From Micromonospora sp. RHAY321 (lineage in GTDB: Bacteria; Actinomycetota; Actinomycetes; Mycobacteriales; Micromonosporaceae): 64,000 nucleotides of DNA. Position numbers and translations under genes: made by a program. The DNA lies in assembly GCF_023896955.1 (NCBI RefSeq), contig NZ_JAMHIW010000004.1, positions 1 through 64,000 of the forward strand, read 5' to 3'. Of the stretch, positions 17,973-27,015 are shown piece by piece; within the stretch, counting starts at the first letter, position 1, and each line of letters begins with the position of its first letter. A model generated the notes under the pieces. That model saw only the letters and a program-made list of their open reading frames with translations, was not told where the DNA came from and searched no databases.

Positions 17973-17995
17973 CCCCCGTTCATCAACGGGGGAGG
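17973..17995 (+). promoter_or_regulatory. Hairpin that would hide the ribosome site of the LPITG protein gene
   Basis: CCCCCGTT (17973-17980) pairs perfectly with AACGGGGG (17985-17992) across a four-base CATC loop. The right arm overlaps the Shine-Dalgarno GGGGGAGG (17988-17995) of the GTG at 18003. Folded, it would block initiation. It could be a temperature- or ligand-sensitive switch, or require coupling to transcription. Confidence 0.45.
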
Positions 17996-18002
17996 AACGC
18001 TC

Positions 18003-19508
18003 GTGAGTCGTTCACGTCTGCTGCGCGCCGCCGCGTGGCTCGGCGCCTGCGCCATCGGTGTGCTCGGTGCCAACGCCGTCGCACCGGTCTCCGCGGTCGC
18101 GTTGCCGAAGGGCACGCAGCTGCGCCTGGACCACACCGCACTGGTGCCCGGTTCGTTCGGCAAGACCCAGTCCGTCTACCTCTACAACTACGACACCGAC
18201 TTCACTCTGAACGACGTAGCGGTCACCATCGACACCGCGAAGCTCGCGGGTGTCGCCACGGCCAAGCTCACGTTCGAGGGTTCCAGCCCGTGCGAGCAGT
18301 CGGGTACGAGGATCACCTGCAGCTTCGACACCCTCTCCTCGGAGAACCTGTTCGCGGGTATCACCACGCTCACCTTCCGGCCGGAGGCCGCAGCGAAGGT
18401 CGGCGACGAGGGTGAGGTGAGCGTGAAGGTCACCAGTCGGGACCAGACCTTCACCAAGACCTCGAAGGTGACCATCAGCGAGAAGGTCGCGCTGGAGGTT
18501 GGGCCGATCATCACCAAGAAGGTCAAGCCGGGCGACACCTTCACGAACCCGCTCACGGTGAAGAACACCGGGGGCAACGCGATCAACGGCGTGGACCTCT
18601 TCTTCTTCTACGAGTCCATGTTCACCGTGCCCAAGCGCTACGACAACTGCGACTACGGCACCTTCGCCGCGTACTGCCACTTCGAGGCGACGCTGGCTCC
18701 GCAGCAGGAGTACGTGCTCTCCGAGGAGTTGCCGTTGCAGCTGCGGCCGCAGGTGCCGGCGCCGGGCGTGGCCGGAGCCAGCTTCGCGTGGTCGACCCCG
18801 ATCGACGGGCGTGACAACTTCGACATGGTCCAGGCCACCAAGCCGACCCGCGGCACGCAGGGCACCCTCCGCCTCGTCCAGAAGCCCTCGGGGCTGCGTG
18901 CCCAGGGCGCCCAGACCGAGGACTCCTTCTTCCTGGACACGCAGAGCGTGATCCTCACGGTCGAGGGCACGAACCGGTCCGACGTGAGCGCCGTCGGCGG
19001 GCAGGTCCGGGCCGCCGTGGGCACCACGGTCACCGCCAAGCTCGGCGTCAAGAACCTGGGTCCGGCGTACGCCTCCGGCATCACCGAGCCGGCCGCGACC
19101 GTCACCGTCGCGCCGCCCGCCGGCACCACCGTCACGACGGTGCCCGCCGGGTGCACGAAGGCGGACACCGGCTACGTCTGCCGGACGAACGTCCACCCGC
19201 TCGAGGTGGGCGAGGCTGTGACGTGGGACTTCGGGTTGCGGGTCGACGCCGCCGGGGAACTCACCGGTACCGTCACGGCCAAGTCCTCGACCCCGGACGC
19301 GACGCCGGACAACGACGTGGCCAAGCTGGTCGTCAACCCGGTCGGCGGCGCTGGCGCCGGCGGGGGCGGCGGGAGCGACGACGGCCCGTCGCTGCCGATC
19401 ACCGGCCAGTCCGGCATCGTGCTGGGTGGCGCCGCCGCCGTTCTGCTGGCCGCGGGTGCCGCCCTGTTCGTGGTGACGCGCCGCCGCCGTACCCGCTTCG
19501 TCGCCTGA
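18003..19508 (+). CDS. Cell-wall-anchored surface protein with LPITG sorting signal
   Basis: A 501-residue protein with a signal peptide (MSRSRLLRAAAWLGACAIGVLGANAVAPVSA), then repeated beta-sandwich DUF11/CARDB-like stretches (for example LTVKNTGGNAINGVDLFFFY and KLGVKNLGPAYASG). The C-terminus has a glycine/serine linker, LPITG at 464-468, a hydrophobic helix and a positive tail (VVTRRRRTRFVA). This is a complete sortase signal, so the protein is probably linked to peptidoglycan. No sortase gene lies in the window. A ribosome-site hairpin precedes the GTG start. The ligand is unknown. Confidence 0.9.
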   Translation: MSRSRLLRAAAWLGACAIGVLGANAVAPVSAVALPKGTQLRLDHTALVPGSFGKTQSVYLYNYDTDFTLNDVAVTIDTAKLAGVATAKLTFEGSSPCEQSGTRITCSFDTLSSENLFAGITTLTFRPEAAAKVGDEGEVSVKVTSRDQTFTKTSKVTISEKVALEVGPIITKKVKPGDTFTNPLTVKNTGGNAINGVDLFFFYESMFTVPKRYDNCDYGTFAAYCHFEATLAPQQEYVLSEELPLQLRPQVPAPGVAGASFAWSTPIDGRDNFDMVQATKPTRGTQGTLRLVQKPSGLRAQGAQTEDSFFLDTQSVILTVEGTNRSDVSAVGGQVRAAVGTTVTAKLGVKNLGPAYASGITEPAATVTVAPPAGTTVTTVPAGCTKADTGYVCRTNVHPLEVGEAVTWDFGLRVDAAGELTGTVTAKSSTPDATPDNDVAKLVVNPVGGAGAGGGGGSDDGPSLPITGQSGIVLGGAAAVLLAAGAALFVVTRRRRTRFVA

Positions 19509-19525
19509 CGCCGGGACTGGCTCAA

Positions 19526-19566
19526 CGGGAAGCCCTGGTCGGACATGCTCCGGCCAGGGCTTCCCG
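19526..19566. terminator. Bidirectional terminator between the surface protein and the MFS gene
   Basis: A perfect 13-bp stem, CGGGAAGCCCTGG with its complement, around a 15-base loop, lies between convergent stop codons. Confidence 0.85.
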
Positions 19567-19589
19567 CACCTCTGCTGGGCGACCTGGGG

Positions 19590-20837
19590 TCAGGCACGAC
19601 CCGCAACGGGCCCACGCGCCAGGCGCGGCACCAGCACCGAGCCGGCCACGAACAACAGCCCGGCGACCGACAACACCACGCCGACCCACGCGGTCGCCAG
19701 GTACCCGTGGCCGCCCGCGATCACCACGCCGCCCAGCCACGCACCGATCGCGTTGGCCAGGTTGAGCGCGGAGTGGTTCGAGGACGCCGCCAGCGCGGGC
19801 GCGTCCGGTGAGGCTTCCATGAGCCGGATCGTGAGCCCGGCGCCGAGCACCTGGCACACCAGCCCGATCGCGAAGATCAGCAGCACGGCGGCGACCGGTG
19901 ACGAGGCGGTGAGCGCGTAGAGCGCCAGGACCGCGGTCATCGCGACGAGCGAGCCGATGAGCGTGCCCAGCGCCGACCGGTCCGCCAGCCGACCGCCGAG
20001 CAGCGCGCCGACGGTCATACCCAGGCCGAACACGGCGAGGACCCACGGCACCGCCCGGGTCGGCATTCCGGCTACGTCCGTGAGGGTCGGAGCGACGTAG
20101 CTGTAGACGGCGAACATGCCACCAAAGCCCACGGTGCCGGTGAGCAGTGCGATCCACACGTGGACCCGGCGGAAGGCACCCAGCTCCCGGGAGATGCTGG
20201 CCCCGTCCACCGCGGCGACGTGCGGCACCCATCGGCGCACGGCGAGGATCGTCAGGACGCCGATCCCGGCCACCAGCGCGTACGAGGCGCGCCAGCCGAA
20301 CACCTGACCGGCGAGCGTGACGAACGGTACGCCGATGATGTTGGCCACGGTCAGCCCGACCATGACCCGCCCCACCCCCCGCCCCCTGCGGTCCGGCGGG
20401 ACGAGCCCGGCCGCCACGACGGCGGCGATGCCGAAGTACGCGCCGTGCGGCAGACCGGTCAGGAAGCGGGCGCCGACCAGCGACCAGATCCCCGGCGCGA
20501 GAGCGGTCAACGCGTTGCCCACCACGAAGGCGACCATGAGCACGAGCAACAGCCCGCGCCTGGGCACCCGGGCCGCGAGGGCCGCGATGACCGGCGCGCC
20601 GACGACGACACCCAGCGCGTACGCCGTGATGGCATGCCCCATCACCGGGATGGGGACGCGCAACTCGTCGGCCATCTGGGGCAGCAGCCCCATCGTGGCG
20701 AACTCGGTGGTACCAATGCCGAAGCCGCCGATCGCCAGCGCGAACAGCGCCGCCCCGGCCGGACGGCGTGCGCCGGGCGCGTTCGGCCGGGCGGGTACGG
20801 CCTCGGTGGTGCTCACGATGGTGTCTCCGCTCGTCAT
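19590..20837 (-). CDS. MFS transporter, DHA1-type drug:H+ antiporter
   Basis: A 415-residue protein with twelve predicted membrane helices. The first helix, FALAIGGFGIGTTEFATMGLLPQMA, is the hallmark of the AraJ/PbuE-like DHA1 group. GARFLTGLPHGAYFGIAAVVAAGL is the family's helix 4-5 region. These pumps export drugs, purine ribonucleosides or sugars using the proton gradient. The substrate is not predictable from sequence. It is divergent from the LAL regulator, 281 bases away, which could control it. Confidence 0.9.
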   Translation of the reverse strand: MTSGDTIVSTTEAVPARPNAPGARRPAGAALFALAIGGFGIGTTEFATMGLLPQMADELRVPIPVMGHAITAYALGVVVGAPVIAALAARVPRRGLLLVLMVAFVVGNALTALAPGIWSLVGARFLTGLPHGAYFGIAAVVAAGLVPPDRRGRGVGRVMVGLTVANIIGVPFVTLAGQVFGWRASYALVAGIGVLTILAVRRWVPHVAAVDGASISRELGAFRRVHVWIALLTGTVGFGGMFAVYSYVAPTLTDVAGMPTRAVPWVLAVFGLGMTVGALLGGRLADRSALGTLIGSLVAMTAVLALYALTASSPVAAVLLIFAIGLVCQVLGAGLTIRLMEASPDAPALAASSNHSALNLANAIGAWLGGVVIAGGHGYLATAWVGVVLSVAGLLFVAGSVLVPRLARGPVAGRA

Positions 20838-21118
20838 GATCGGCGCCGCCCTGCGACAGGACCGACTTCCACGGCGGTATGGGAGGCGGGGCTCGGGCCC
20901 ATGGTGCCCCTCGCGTGTTGCCGTCGACTCAACGAGAGGTGGCCGAGGTGACGCGAATTACCTGCGGGAACGCCTCGACGGCCGACCGGACGTCATGACC
21001 GCGCCGTCGCTGTCGTGCCACCGATCGCTGGGCAGACCGGTACCGAACAGCCGATATGATCCTTCCCTAGCCAGGCCGTCGACGCGGCCGAGTCCGACGA
21101 CGCAGAGCGTGACGGGGA

Positions 21119-23884
21119 ATGACGACAGACATCGTCGGCAGAAGCGACGTTCTTGCGGTCATCGACGAGTTCTGCGATCACTCACGCACATCCGGAAAAT
21201 CGTTGATCATCGTCGGGGACCCTGGCCTGGGCAAGACCACGCTGCTGCGATACGCCGCCCGGCGCTGGGCGGCAGAGGGCGGCCGCGTCCTGGAGGCGAC
21301 CGCGGTCGAGTTCGAAGCGGACATCAGCTTCGCGGGGTTGAAACAGATTCTGAGCCCGATCGCCGAATCGGTCCCCAACGCCGAAGGGGCCTACGCCGAC
21401 ATCCTGAAAGCCCTTTTCGATCCGGACACGTCCACGGCACTTGACCGGATGGCGGTCACCGAAGCACTGCGGAATCTGCTGCTCACCCTGGCCCGCGATT
21501 CGCCGATCCTCGTCCTCGTCGACGACGTCCAGTGGCTCGACCGGTCGAGCGCCGCGGTGTTCACGCTCCTGGCCCGGCGGCTGACCGGAACGCGCGTCGG
21601 CCTCCTCGGGTCGACGCGTCCGGCGGCCGAAGGCTTCTTCGAGCGAGCACGACTCGACGAATACGTATTGACCCCTCTCGACGAGCAAGCGGCGGCACAG
21701 GTTCTGACGGCCCGCCATCCCGGGTTGACGCCCGCAGTCCGGGGAAGGGTGTTGGCGACGGCGGCCGGGAACCCGCTGGCCCTCGTCGAACTGCCGCTGG
21801 CCCTCGCCAGCCGGGGTCACGCCAGTCCGACGCTCGACCTCTCCGTGGTCCCGCTCAACCGCCGGCTACAGGCAGCGTTCTCGTCCCGCATCGACGACCT
21901 GCCGGATGCCACGCGAGAGTCGCTGCTGCTCGCCGCCCTCGAGGCCACCGGGAACCTCCGCGTCCTCGAGGTCGTGGCCGGTGAGCGGCTCCTGGAGACG
22001 TTGGCACCCGCCGAACGCGCTCGACTCGTCCACATCGCGGAGCATGGCACGCGACTGCTGTTCTCCAATCCCCTGACCCGGTCGGCCGTCGTCAACGCTT
22101 CCACGGCCGCGCAGCGGCGCCGGGCCCACCGCCGGTTGGCCGACGGTCTGCGTGACGACCCGGACCGGCGGGTGTGGCATCTCGCGCAGAGCAGTGCCGG
22201 GCCCGACGAGCGGGCAGCCGTCTCGCTGGAGGAAGCGGGATATCGGCTGGTCCGGCGGGGCGACATCGTGGGCGCCGTGACCGCGCTCACGAACGCCTCG
22301 ATGCTCAGCCCCGCCGACACGCAGCAGGCTCGTCGCCTGGCCGCGGCGGCCTACATCGGTGCTCGCCTGGGCGGCGGAATCGCGGGGGCTGGCGACACGC
22401 TAGTCGAGGCGCGTCAGCTCGACGCTGGGCATCAGCGGTCCCTGGACATGGCGATGGCCACGTCGTTCGTCATCCTCAACGCCGACGGTGACGTCGACAC
22501 GGCTCACCGCATCCTCTCCGGCGCACTGGACGCGGTGAGCGCGGAGTCGCATCCGGTCTTCCAGATCAGGGAGGCCCTGCTCACCCTGCTGTACGTCTGC
22601 TTCTTCGGCGGACGGAGCCATCTCTGGTCGGACTTCGACGCGGTCCTGTCACGCCTGAACGACCCCGGCCTCGACATCGTCGTGCTGATGCGGCACACGC
22701 ATTCTGATCCGGCGAACGCCGGCGACGCCGCGTACCGACAGCTCGACCGACTCGTCGAGAGCCTGGATCAGGTCGACGCCCCCGGCGAGATCGTCCTGAT
22801 CGGCCTCGCCGGTTCCTGGGTGGACCGGCTCGGTGGTTGTCGTGCCGCCCTGCACCGCGCGCTGGAGCGGGGACGCGCCGCGGACGACACGAACGTCATG
22901 ACGCAGGCCCTGACCCTGCTGGCGCTCGACTCCTACTTCCTGGGCCAGTGGCGGGACAGCGAGCGGTACCTGGCCGAGGCACTGTCCCTCACCAAGGAGC
23001 AGGGACTGCGGCTCTTCCGCTGGGCCATCGATCACTGGATCGCCACCCTCGCCGCCGTGCGCGGCGACGACGAGACCGCGCGGCGGATCACCGACGAGCT
23101 GATCTACTGGGCCGTACCCCGAGGTGTGGCCGTGGTGAGTCATCTCTGCCACTACACCCGCACCCTGCTCGCACTGGGCGCCCAGGACTACGAGGAGGCA
23201 TACCGGGAGGCGACGTCGGCGAGCCCCGCCGGCACCATCCCGGCTTTCCGCCCGGTGGCGATCTGGATGGTGCTCGACGTGGTCGAGGCCGCCGTCCGGA
23301 CCAACCGCCACGCGGAGGCCCGGGCGCACGTCGCCGCGGCTCGTGCGGCGCGGCTGGAGACGGTCTCCGGCCGGCTCGACATGCTGGTGACGGCCGCCGA
23401 GGCGCTCGTCTCCGCCGACGACGCGGCGACGAGCCTGTTCGACCGGGCACTCGCCACACCGGACGCCGACCGGTGGCCGTTCGATCAGGCCCGCGTCGAG
23501 CTTCTGTTCGGCCAACACCTCAGACGGATCAGGTCGGGGCGTGCCGCACGGGAACACCTCGGCCGGGCCCATGCCGCGTTCGAACGCCTCGGCGCCGAGA
23601 AGTGGGCGCGAAGCGCCCGCCGAGAACTCAGGGCAGCCGGCCAGCGGACCGGGCCGGCCACCCAGCCGGGACACGCGACCCTGACCGGCAGGGAACATCT
23701 CATCGCCCAGATGGCCGCGACCGGCATGACCAACAAAGAGATCGGCGAGGAGCTGTTCCTCTCGGCGCGGACCGTCGGTGCGCACCTCTACCGCATCTTC
23801 CCCAAACTGGGCATTACCGCACGGGCGGGCCTGAGGGACGCCCTCACCGTCATGGACGAGACCCGCCCACACCGGCATCAGTGA
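21119..23884 (+). CDS. LAL-family transcriptional regulator (AAA ATPase plus LuxR HTH)
   Basis: A 921-residue large ATP-binding LuxR regulator. The N-terminal ATPase has Walker A GDPGLGKTTLL and Walker B ILVLVDDVQWLD. The long middle is helical, TPR-like repeats. A LuxR-type helix-turn-helix closes the protein (LTGREHLIAQMAATGMTNKEIGEELFLSARTVGAHL). LAL proteins activate secondary-metabolite or sugar genes in response to an inducer. ATG at 21119 follows GGGGA. There is no biosynthetic cluster beside it; the nearest candidates are the divergent efflux pump and the convergent hydrolase. Confidence 0.93.
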   Translation: MTTDIVGRSDVLAVIDEFCDHSRTSGKSLIIVGDPGLGKTTLLRYAARRWAAEGGRVLEATAVEFEADISFAGLKQILSPIAESVPNAEGAYADILKALFDPDTSTALDRMAVTEALRNLLLTLARDSPILVLVDDVQWLDRSSAAVFTLLARRLTGTRVGLLGSTRPAAEGFFERARLDEYVLTPLDEQAAAQVLTARHPGLTPAVRGRVLATAAGNPLALVELPLALASRGHASPTLDLSVVPLNRRLQAAFSSRIDDLPDATRESLLLAALEATGNLRVLEVVAGERLLETLAPAERARLVHIAEHGTRLLFSNPLTRSAVVNASTAAQRRRAHRRLADGLRDDPDRRVWHLAQSSAGPDERAAVSLEEAGYRLVRRGDIVGAVTALTNASMLSPADTQQARRLAAAAYIGARLGGGIAGAGDTLVEARQLDAGHQRSLDMAMATSFVILNADGDVDTAHRILSGALDAVSAESHPVFQIREALLTLLYVCFFGGRSHLWSDFDAVLSRLNDPGLDIVVLMRHTHSDPANAGDAAYRQLDRLVESLDQVDAPGEIVLIGLAGSWVDRLGGCRAALHRALERGRAADDTNVMTQALTLLALDSYFLGQWRDSERYLAEALSLTKEQGLRLFRWAIDHWIATLAAVRGDDETARRITDELIYWAVPRGVAVVSHLCHYTRTLLALGAQDYEEAYREATSASPAGTIPAFRPVAIWMVLDVVEAAVRTNRHAEARAHVAAARAARLETVSGRLDMLVTAAEALVSADDAATSLFDRALATPDADRWPFDQARVELLFGQHLRRIRSGRAAREHLGRAHAAFERLGAEKWARSARRELRAAGQRTGPATQPGHATLTGREHLIAQMAATGMTNKEIGEELFLSARTVGAHLYRIFPKLGITARAGLRDALTVMDETRPHRHQ

Positions 23885-23921
23885 GGTCGACGTCACCTCG
23901 ACGCACGGCGTCGCCGCGTGC

Positions 23922-23947
23922 GGCGCGGGCCACCACCGGCCCACGCC
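23922..23947. terminator. Hairpin between LAL regulator and hydrolase
   Basis: A 10-bp stem with one mismatch (GGCGCGGGCC/GGCCCACGCC) and a six-base loop between convergent genes. Confidence 0.6.
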
Positions 23948-23963
23948 GGACGCGAAGAACTCG

Positions 23964-24659
23964 TCACGCGGAGGCGAGTTCGTCCCTGATCAGCTGGGCG
24001 AGCGCTGCTGGCTGGGACAGGAACGGGGAATGGGACGTGGCCATCCGCGCGACCCGGCCAGCTCGGGTGGCGAAGTACTCCTGCGCGACCGGCGGAAGGG
24101 CGTTGTCGGCCTCGCAGACGACGTACGTGCTGGGGATGGTGTGCCAGGCGGCCCCGGTCTGCTCCTGAGTCTTCGAGGTGTAGGAGTGGTATCCGAGCTG
24201 CGTCACTGCCCGTCGTGCGATGTCAGGGGCGACATCGCCGTAGAACACCGTCGCGGGATCCACCGGCTCCACGTAGTCGCCGGCACCGACACCGTGGTGG
24301 ATCTTCCACCAGGGTGCGGGGGTACCGCCCGCGCTGGACAGCAGAGACTCGCCGACCTCGATCTGGAACGCGGCGAGATAGACCATCCGCCGGACGTTGT
24401 GGGCACCGACCAGGCCCTGGCTGGCGGGGATGCCGCCGTACGAGTGGGCCACGACGACGACGGGGCCGCCGATCTCGGCGACGGCCTTCCCGATGAGCGC
24501 CGCGTCCTCGTACATGTCACCCAGCTTCTCCGGGTCGTCACCGCTGCTGGACAGCGCGACGGTATGGACATCGATATTCCGCAGCTCGTCCGTCAGGAGC
24601 GCCAGGTGCTCGGGCTTGTGCCAGGCGCCCGGAACGAGGACGAGTGATGGCAGGGACAA
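23964..24659 (-). CDS. Alpha/beta hydrolase (small esterase-like)
   Basis: A 231-residue cytoplasmic alpha/beta hydrolase without a signal peptide. The nucleophile elbow is AHSYGG (Ser73), the oxyanion region LVPGAWH, and the likely catalytic His is in SHSPFLSQP. The compact form resembles the salicylate-esterase/hydroxynitrile-lyase-like group. It reads MSLPSLVLVPG from a TTG start at 24659. GGAGG five to six bases upstream supports TTG over any internal Met. Confidence 0.88.
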   Translation of the reverse strand: MSLPSLVLVPGAWHKPEHLALLTDELRNIDVHTVALSSSGDDPEKLGDMYEDAALIGKAVAEIGGPVVVVAHSYGGIPASQGLVGAHNVRRMVYLAAFQIEVGESLLSSAGGTPAPWWKIHHGVGAGDYVEPVDPATVFYGDVAPDIARRAVTQLGYHSYTSKTQEQTGAAWHTIPSTYVVCEADNALPPVAQEYFATRAGRVARMATSHSPFLSQPAALAQLIRDELASA

Positions 24660-24941
24660 AAGAACCTCCGAGTACGTGTGATGTGGCGAGCTGACTCATG
24701 AACTGGTGCACCAGGCCGTGCCCGATCGGTTGGCAGCGGCGCCGACGTACCTGGCGCCCTCATGCGCCCGCCGACGAGCTTGGCGCTGCGCGGTCTCCTG
24801 CTGCATCAGTCATGTGACTGCACCTCGCGCGGAGATCGACGCCTGGAAGGGCGGGTACTGGCCGGAACCTTGCGTAGCTCCGGCCATGCATGGATTCGTC
24901 GACGTCGACACCAGGCCGACCGACATGGCGGGGCGGCCCGG

Positions 24942-25970
24942 TCAGCCGCCGAGGGGCACCTGTCCGCTGGCGCGGCGGGCCGTGCTGAACCGACGCTGGT
25001 AGGCGGCGGGGCTGATCGACAGCTTCCTGGCGAAGACCCGACGCATGCTCTCGTAACTGGGGAACCCGGCGAGGGCCGCGGCCTGCGTCGCGCTGTGTCC
25101 CTGGTCGAGCAGTGCCCGGGCCATGTCGAACCGGATGTTCTCCACGTAGCGCGCCGGCGTCGTGGACAGTTCGTGGTGGAAGAGCCGGGTGAGTTGCCGA
25201 GTGCTCACGTTGACGTGTTTCGCGAGTTCACCGAGCGAATGCTCCCCGCGGGGGTTCGCCGTCACCAGGTCGGTGATGGTGCGGAGAGCCGGCGAGCGGG
25301 GCGGCGGCCCCTGCAACGGCGCGGAGAACTGGGACTGCCCGCCCGCGCGCTGCATGTACACCACGAGGGCGCGGGCGACGTCGCGCGCCAGGTCGGCCCC
25401 GTGGTCCTCTTCGACGAGGGCGAGCGCCAGGTCGATGCCGGCCGTCACCCCTGCCGAGGTGTACGTGGTGCCATCGCGCACGTAGATCGCGTCGGGCTCG
25501 ACGCGGCACGTCGGACAGCGGGAGGCGAGTTCGTGCGTGACCTGCCAGTGCGTGGTCGCGCGCTTGCCGTCGAGGAGGCCGGCGGCGGCGAGTACGAACG
25601 CTCCGGTGCAGATCGAGGCGACCCGGCCGGCCACAGCCGCCGGTGTCCGCGCAGCGTCCGCCAGGTGGCTGGGGACGGGGGCGCGCGGATAGAGGTCGGA
25701 CCCGGCCACCAGGAACGTGTCGGAGGGCGGCTCCGAGGAGACGGCGCCGTCGACCGCGACCCGGATCCCGAGGTTGGACGTGACGCCCGCGCCGGTGGGC
25801 GACAGCAGCACGATCCGGTAGTCGGCACCGAACCGGTTCGCCTCCTTGAAAACCTCAGCGGGACCGGCGACGTCCAGTAACGTCACTCCGTCGTAGACGA
25901 GGATCGCGACGCGATGGGGGCCGGCTGTCACCACTCCGGTCCCAGCGCGGGAAGCATGGACACCGTCCAT
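24942..25970 (-). CDS. GlxA-family regulator (DJ-1/PfpI domain plus AraC HTH)
   Basis: A 342-residue regulator. The N-terminal DJ-1/PfpI-like domain (VAILVYDGVTLLDVAGPAEVF, with SICTGAFVLAAAGLLDGKRATTHW at the nucleophile elbow) is joined to a C-terminal AraC helix-turn-helix pair (HSLGELAKHVNVSTRQLTRLFHHEL, then DQGHSATQAAALAGFPSYESMRRVF). Such proteins sense small nitrogenous or aldehyde metabolites and activate nearby catabolic genes. The ATG at 25970 is my choice, but the ribosome site is weak and starts up to 108 bases upstream are possible. The alpha/beta hydrolase downstream on the same strand is a plausible target. Confidence 0.9.
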   Translation of the reverse strand: MDGVHASRAGTGVVTAGPHRVAILVYDGVTLLDVAGPAEVFKEANRFGADYRIVLLSPTGAGVTSNLGIRVAVDGAVSSEPPSDTFLVAGSDLYPRAPVPSHLADAARTPAAVAGRVASICTGAFVLAAAGLLDGKRATTHWQVTHELASRCPTCRVEPDAIYVRDGTTYTSAGVTAGIDLALALVEEDHGADLARDVARALVVYMQRAGGQSQFSAPLQGPPPRSPALRTITDLVTANPRGEHSLGELAKHVNVSTRQLTRLFHHELSTTPARYVENIRFDMARALLDQGHSATQAAALAGFPSYESMRRVFARKLSISPAAYQRRFSTARRASGQVPLGG

Positions 25971-26339
25971 TGGTAGCACACCGTAACGGGCGATCACTGG
26001 CATCCCGGGCGGGGTTGCTGCAAGCCCCTGGTGATGCGGTTGCTGCCCTACCGAGTGCGGCAACGCGGGTTTGTTCATCTGAAGCCGGAGCCGTAGCAGA
26101 GGCTGGTTAACTAAATTGGCCGACCGCAGCCACCGGTGGCAATCGGCGCGACGAACCGGACATCAGGCCACCGTGCGGAACCAACTGTGACGGGGGACGC
26201 ACATTCGCGGGTCCACGCGCCGACTCGGTCCGAATGTGAGGGGTTCCTGGCCGGACAAAGGCGGCACCGCCCGCCGATCGGTGGGAATCATGGAGGTCGC
26301 AGGTCCACGGCCACCACAGTTTTCGGAGAGTCAAAGGTC
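25971..26339. other. Divergent intergenic region
   Basis: About 370 bases between the divergent GlxA-type regulator and the HD-domain gene. I see no gene. It should hold both promoters and any binding site of the regulator, but I found no obvious long dyad. Confidence 0.4.
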
Positions 26340-26978
26340 ATGCCAGACGTCATCGCGGGGTTGGAGATTCCTGAGACAGCGGCGGTCGCCCAAGCGACCA
26401 GGCTCATCCAGGACACGACCACCCCCCTCATCTATCACCACTCCCGGCGGGTCTTCTTCTTCGGTCTGATTCACGCTCACAGGCTCGGAGTGAAACCGGA
26501 CCCGGAGCTGCTCTACCTGGCGGCCATGTTCCACGACGCCGGCCTCCTGACCCCCTTCTCCGACGTGGAGCAGCGCTTCGAGGTCGATGGCGCCGACCAC
26601 GCCCGCAAGTTCCTTCTGGACCGGGGTTTCTCGATGGTCGCCGCCGAGACCGTCTGGACGGCAATTGCACTGCACACCACGCCGGGCGTTCCTGATCGGA
26701 TGGGACCGGAAATCGCGACCGCGCAGCTCGGCGTCCTGACCGACGTGCTCGGCTTGGGCCTGGACGGACTGGAACACGATCAGCTGGACGAGATCCTGGC
26801 CGCCCACCCGCGAGGGGACTTCAAGAAAGAGTTTCTGCGAGCCCAGTTCGAGGGGCTCAAGAACCGCCCCGAAACCACGAACGGCACCGTGAACTCCGAC
26901 ATACTCGAGCACTTCATCCCCGACTTTCGCCGCACGACGACGGTCGAGCGCATCGTTGGCTCGCCCTGGCCGAGCTGA
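26340..26978 (+). CDS. HD-domain hydrolase (cyanamide-hydratase-like)
   Basis: A 212-residue HD-superfamily protein. The metal ligands are seen as YHHSRRVFFFG (His) and LAAMFHDAGLL (His-Asp), with ALHTTPGV providing a later His. The pattern resembles the cyanamide-hydratase-like group, which also contains many uncharacterised actinobacterial proteins. The substrate is unknown. GGAGAG precedes the ATG at 26340. The oxidoreductase starts 37 bases after the stop, so the two form an operon. Confidence 0.82.
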   Translation: MPDVIAGLEIPETAAVAQATRLIQDTTTPLIYHHSRRVFFFGLIHAHRLGVKPDPELLYLAAMFHDAGLLTPFSDVEQRFEVDGADHARKFLLDRGFSMVAAETVWTAIALHTTPGVPDRMGPEIATAQLGVLTDVLGLGLDGLEHDQLDEILAAHPRGDFKKEFLRAQFEGLKNRPETTNGTVNSDILEHFIPDFRRTTTVERIVGSPWPS

Positions 26979-27015
26979 CCGAGCTGACCGGACATCACAC
27001 ACAGAGGATTTGCGA

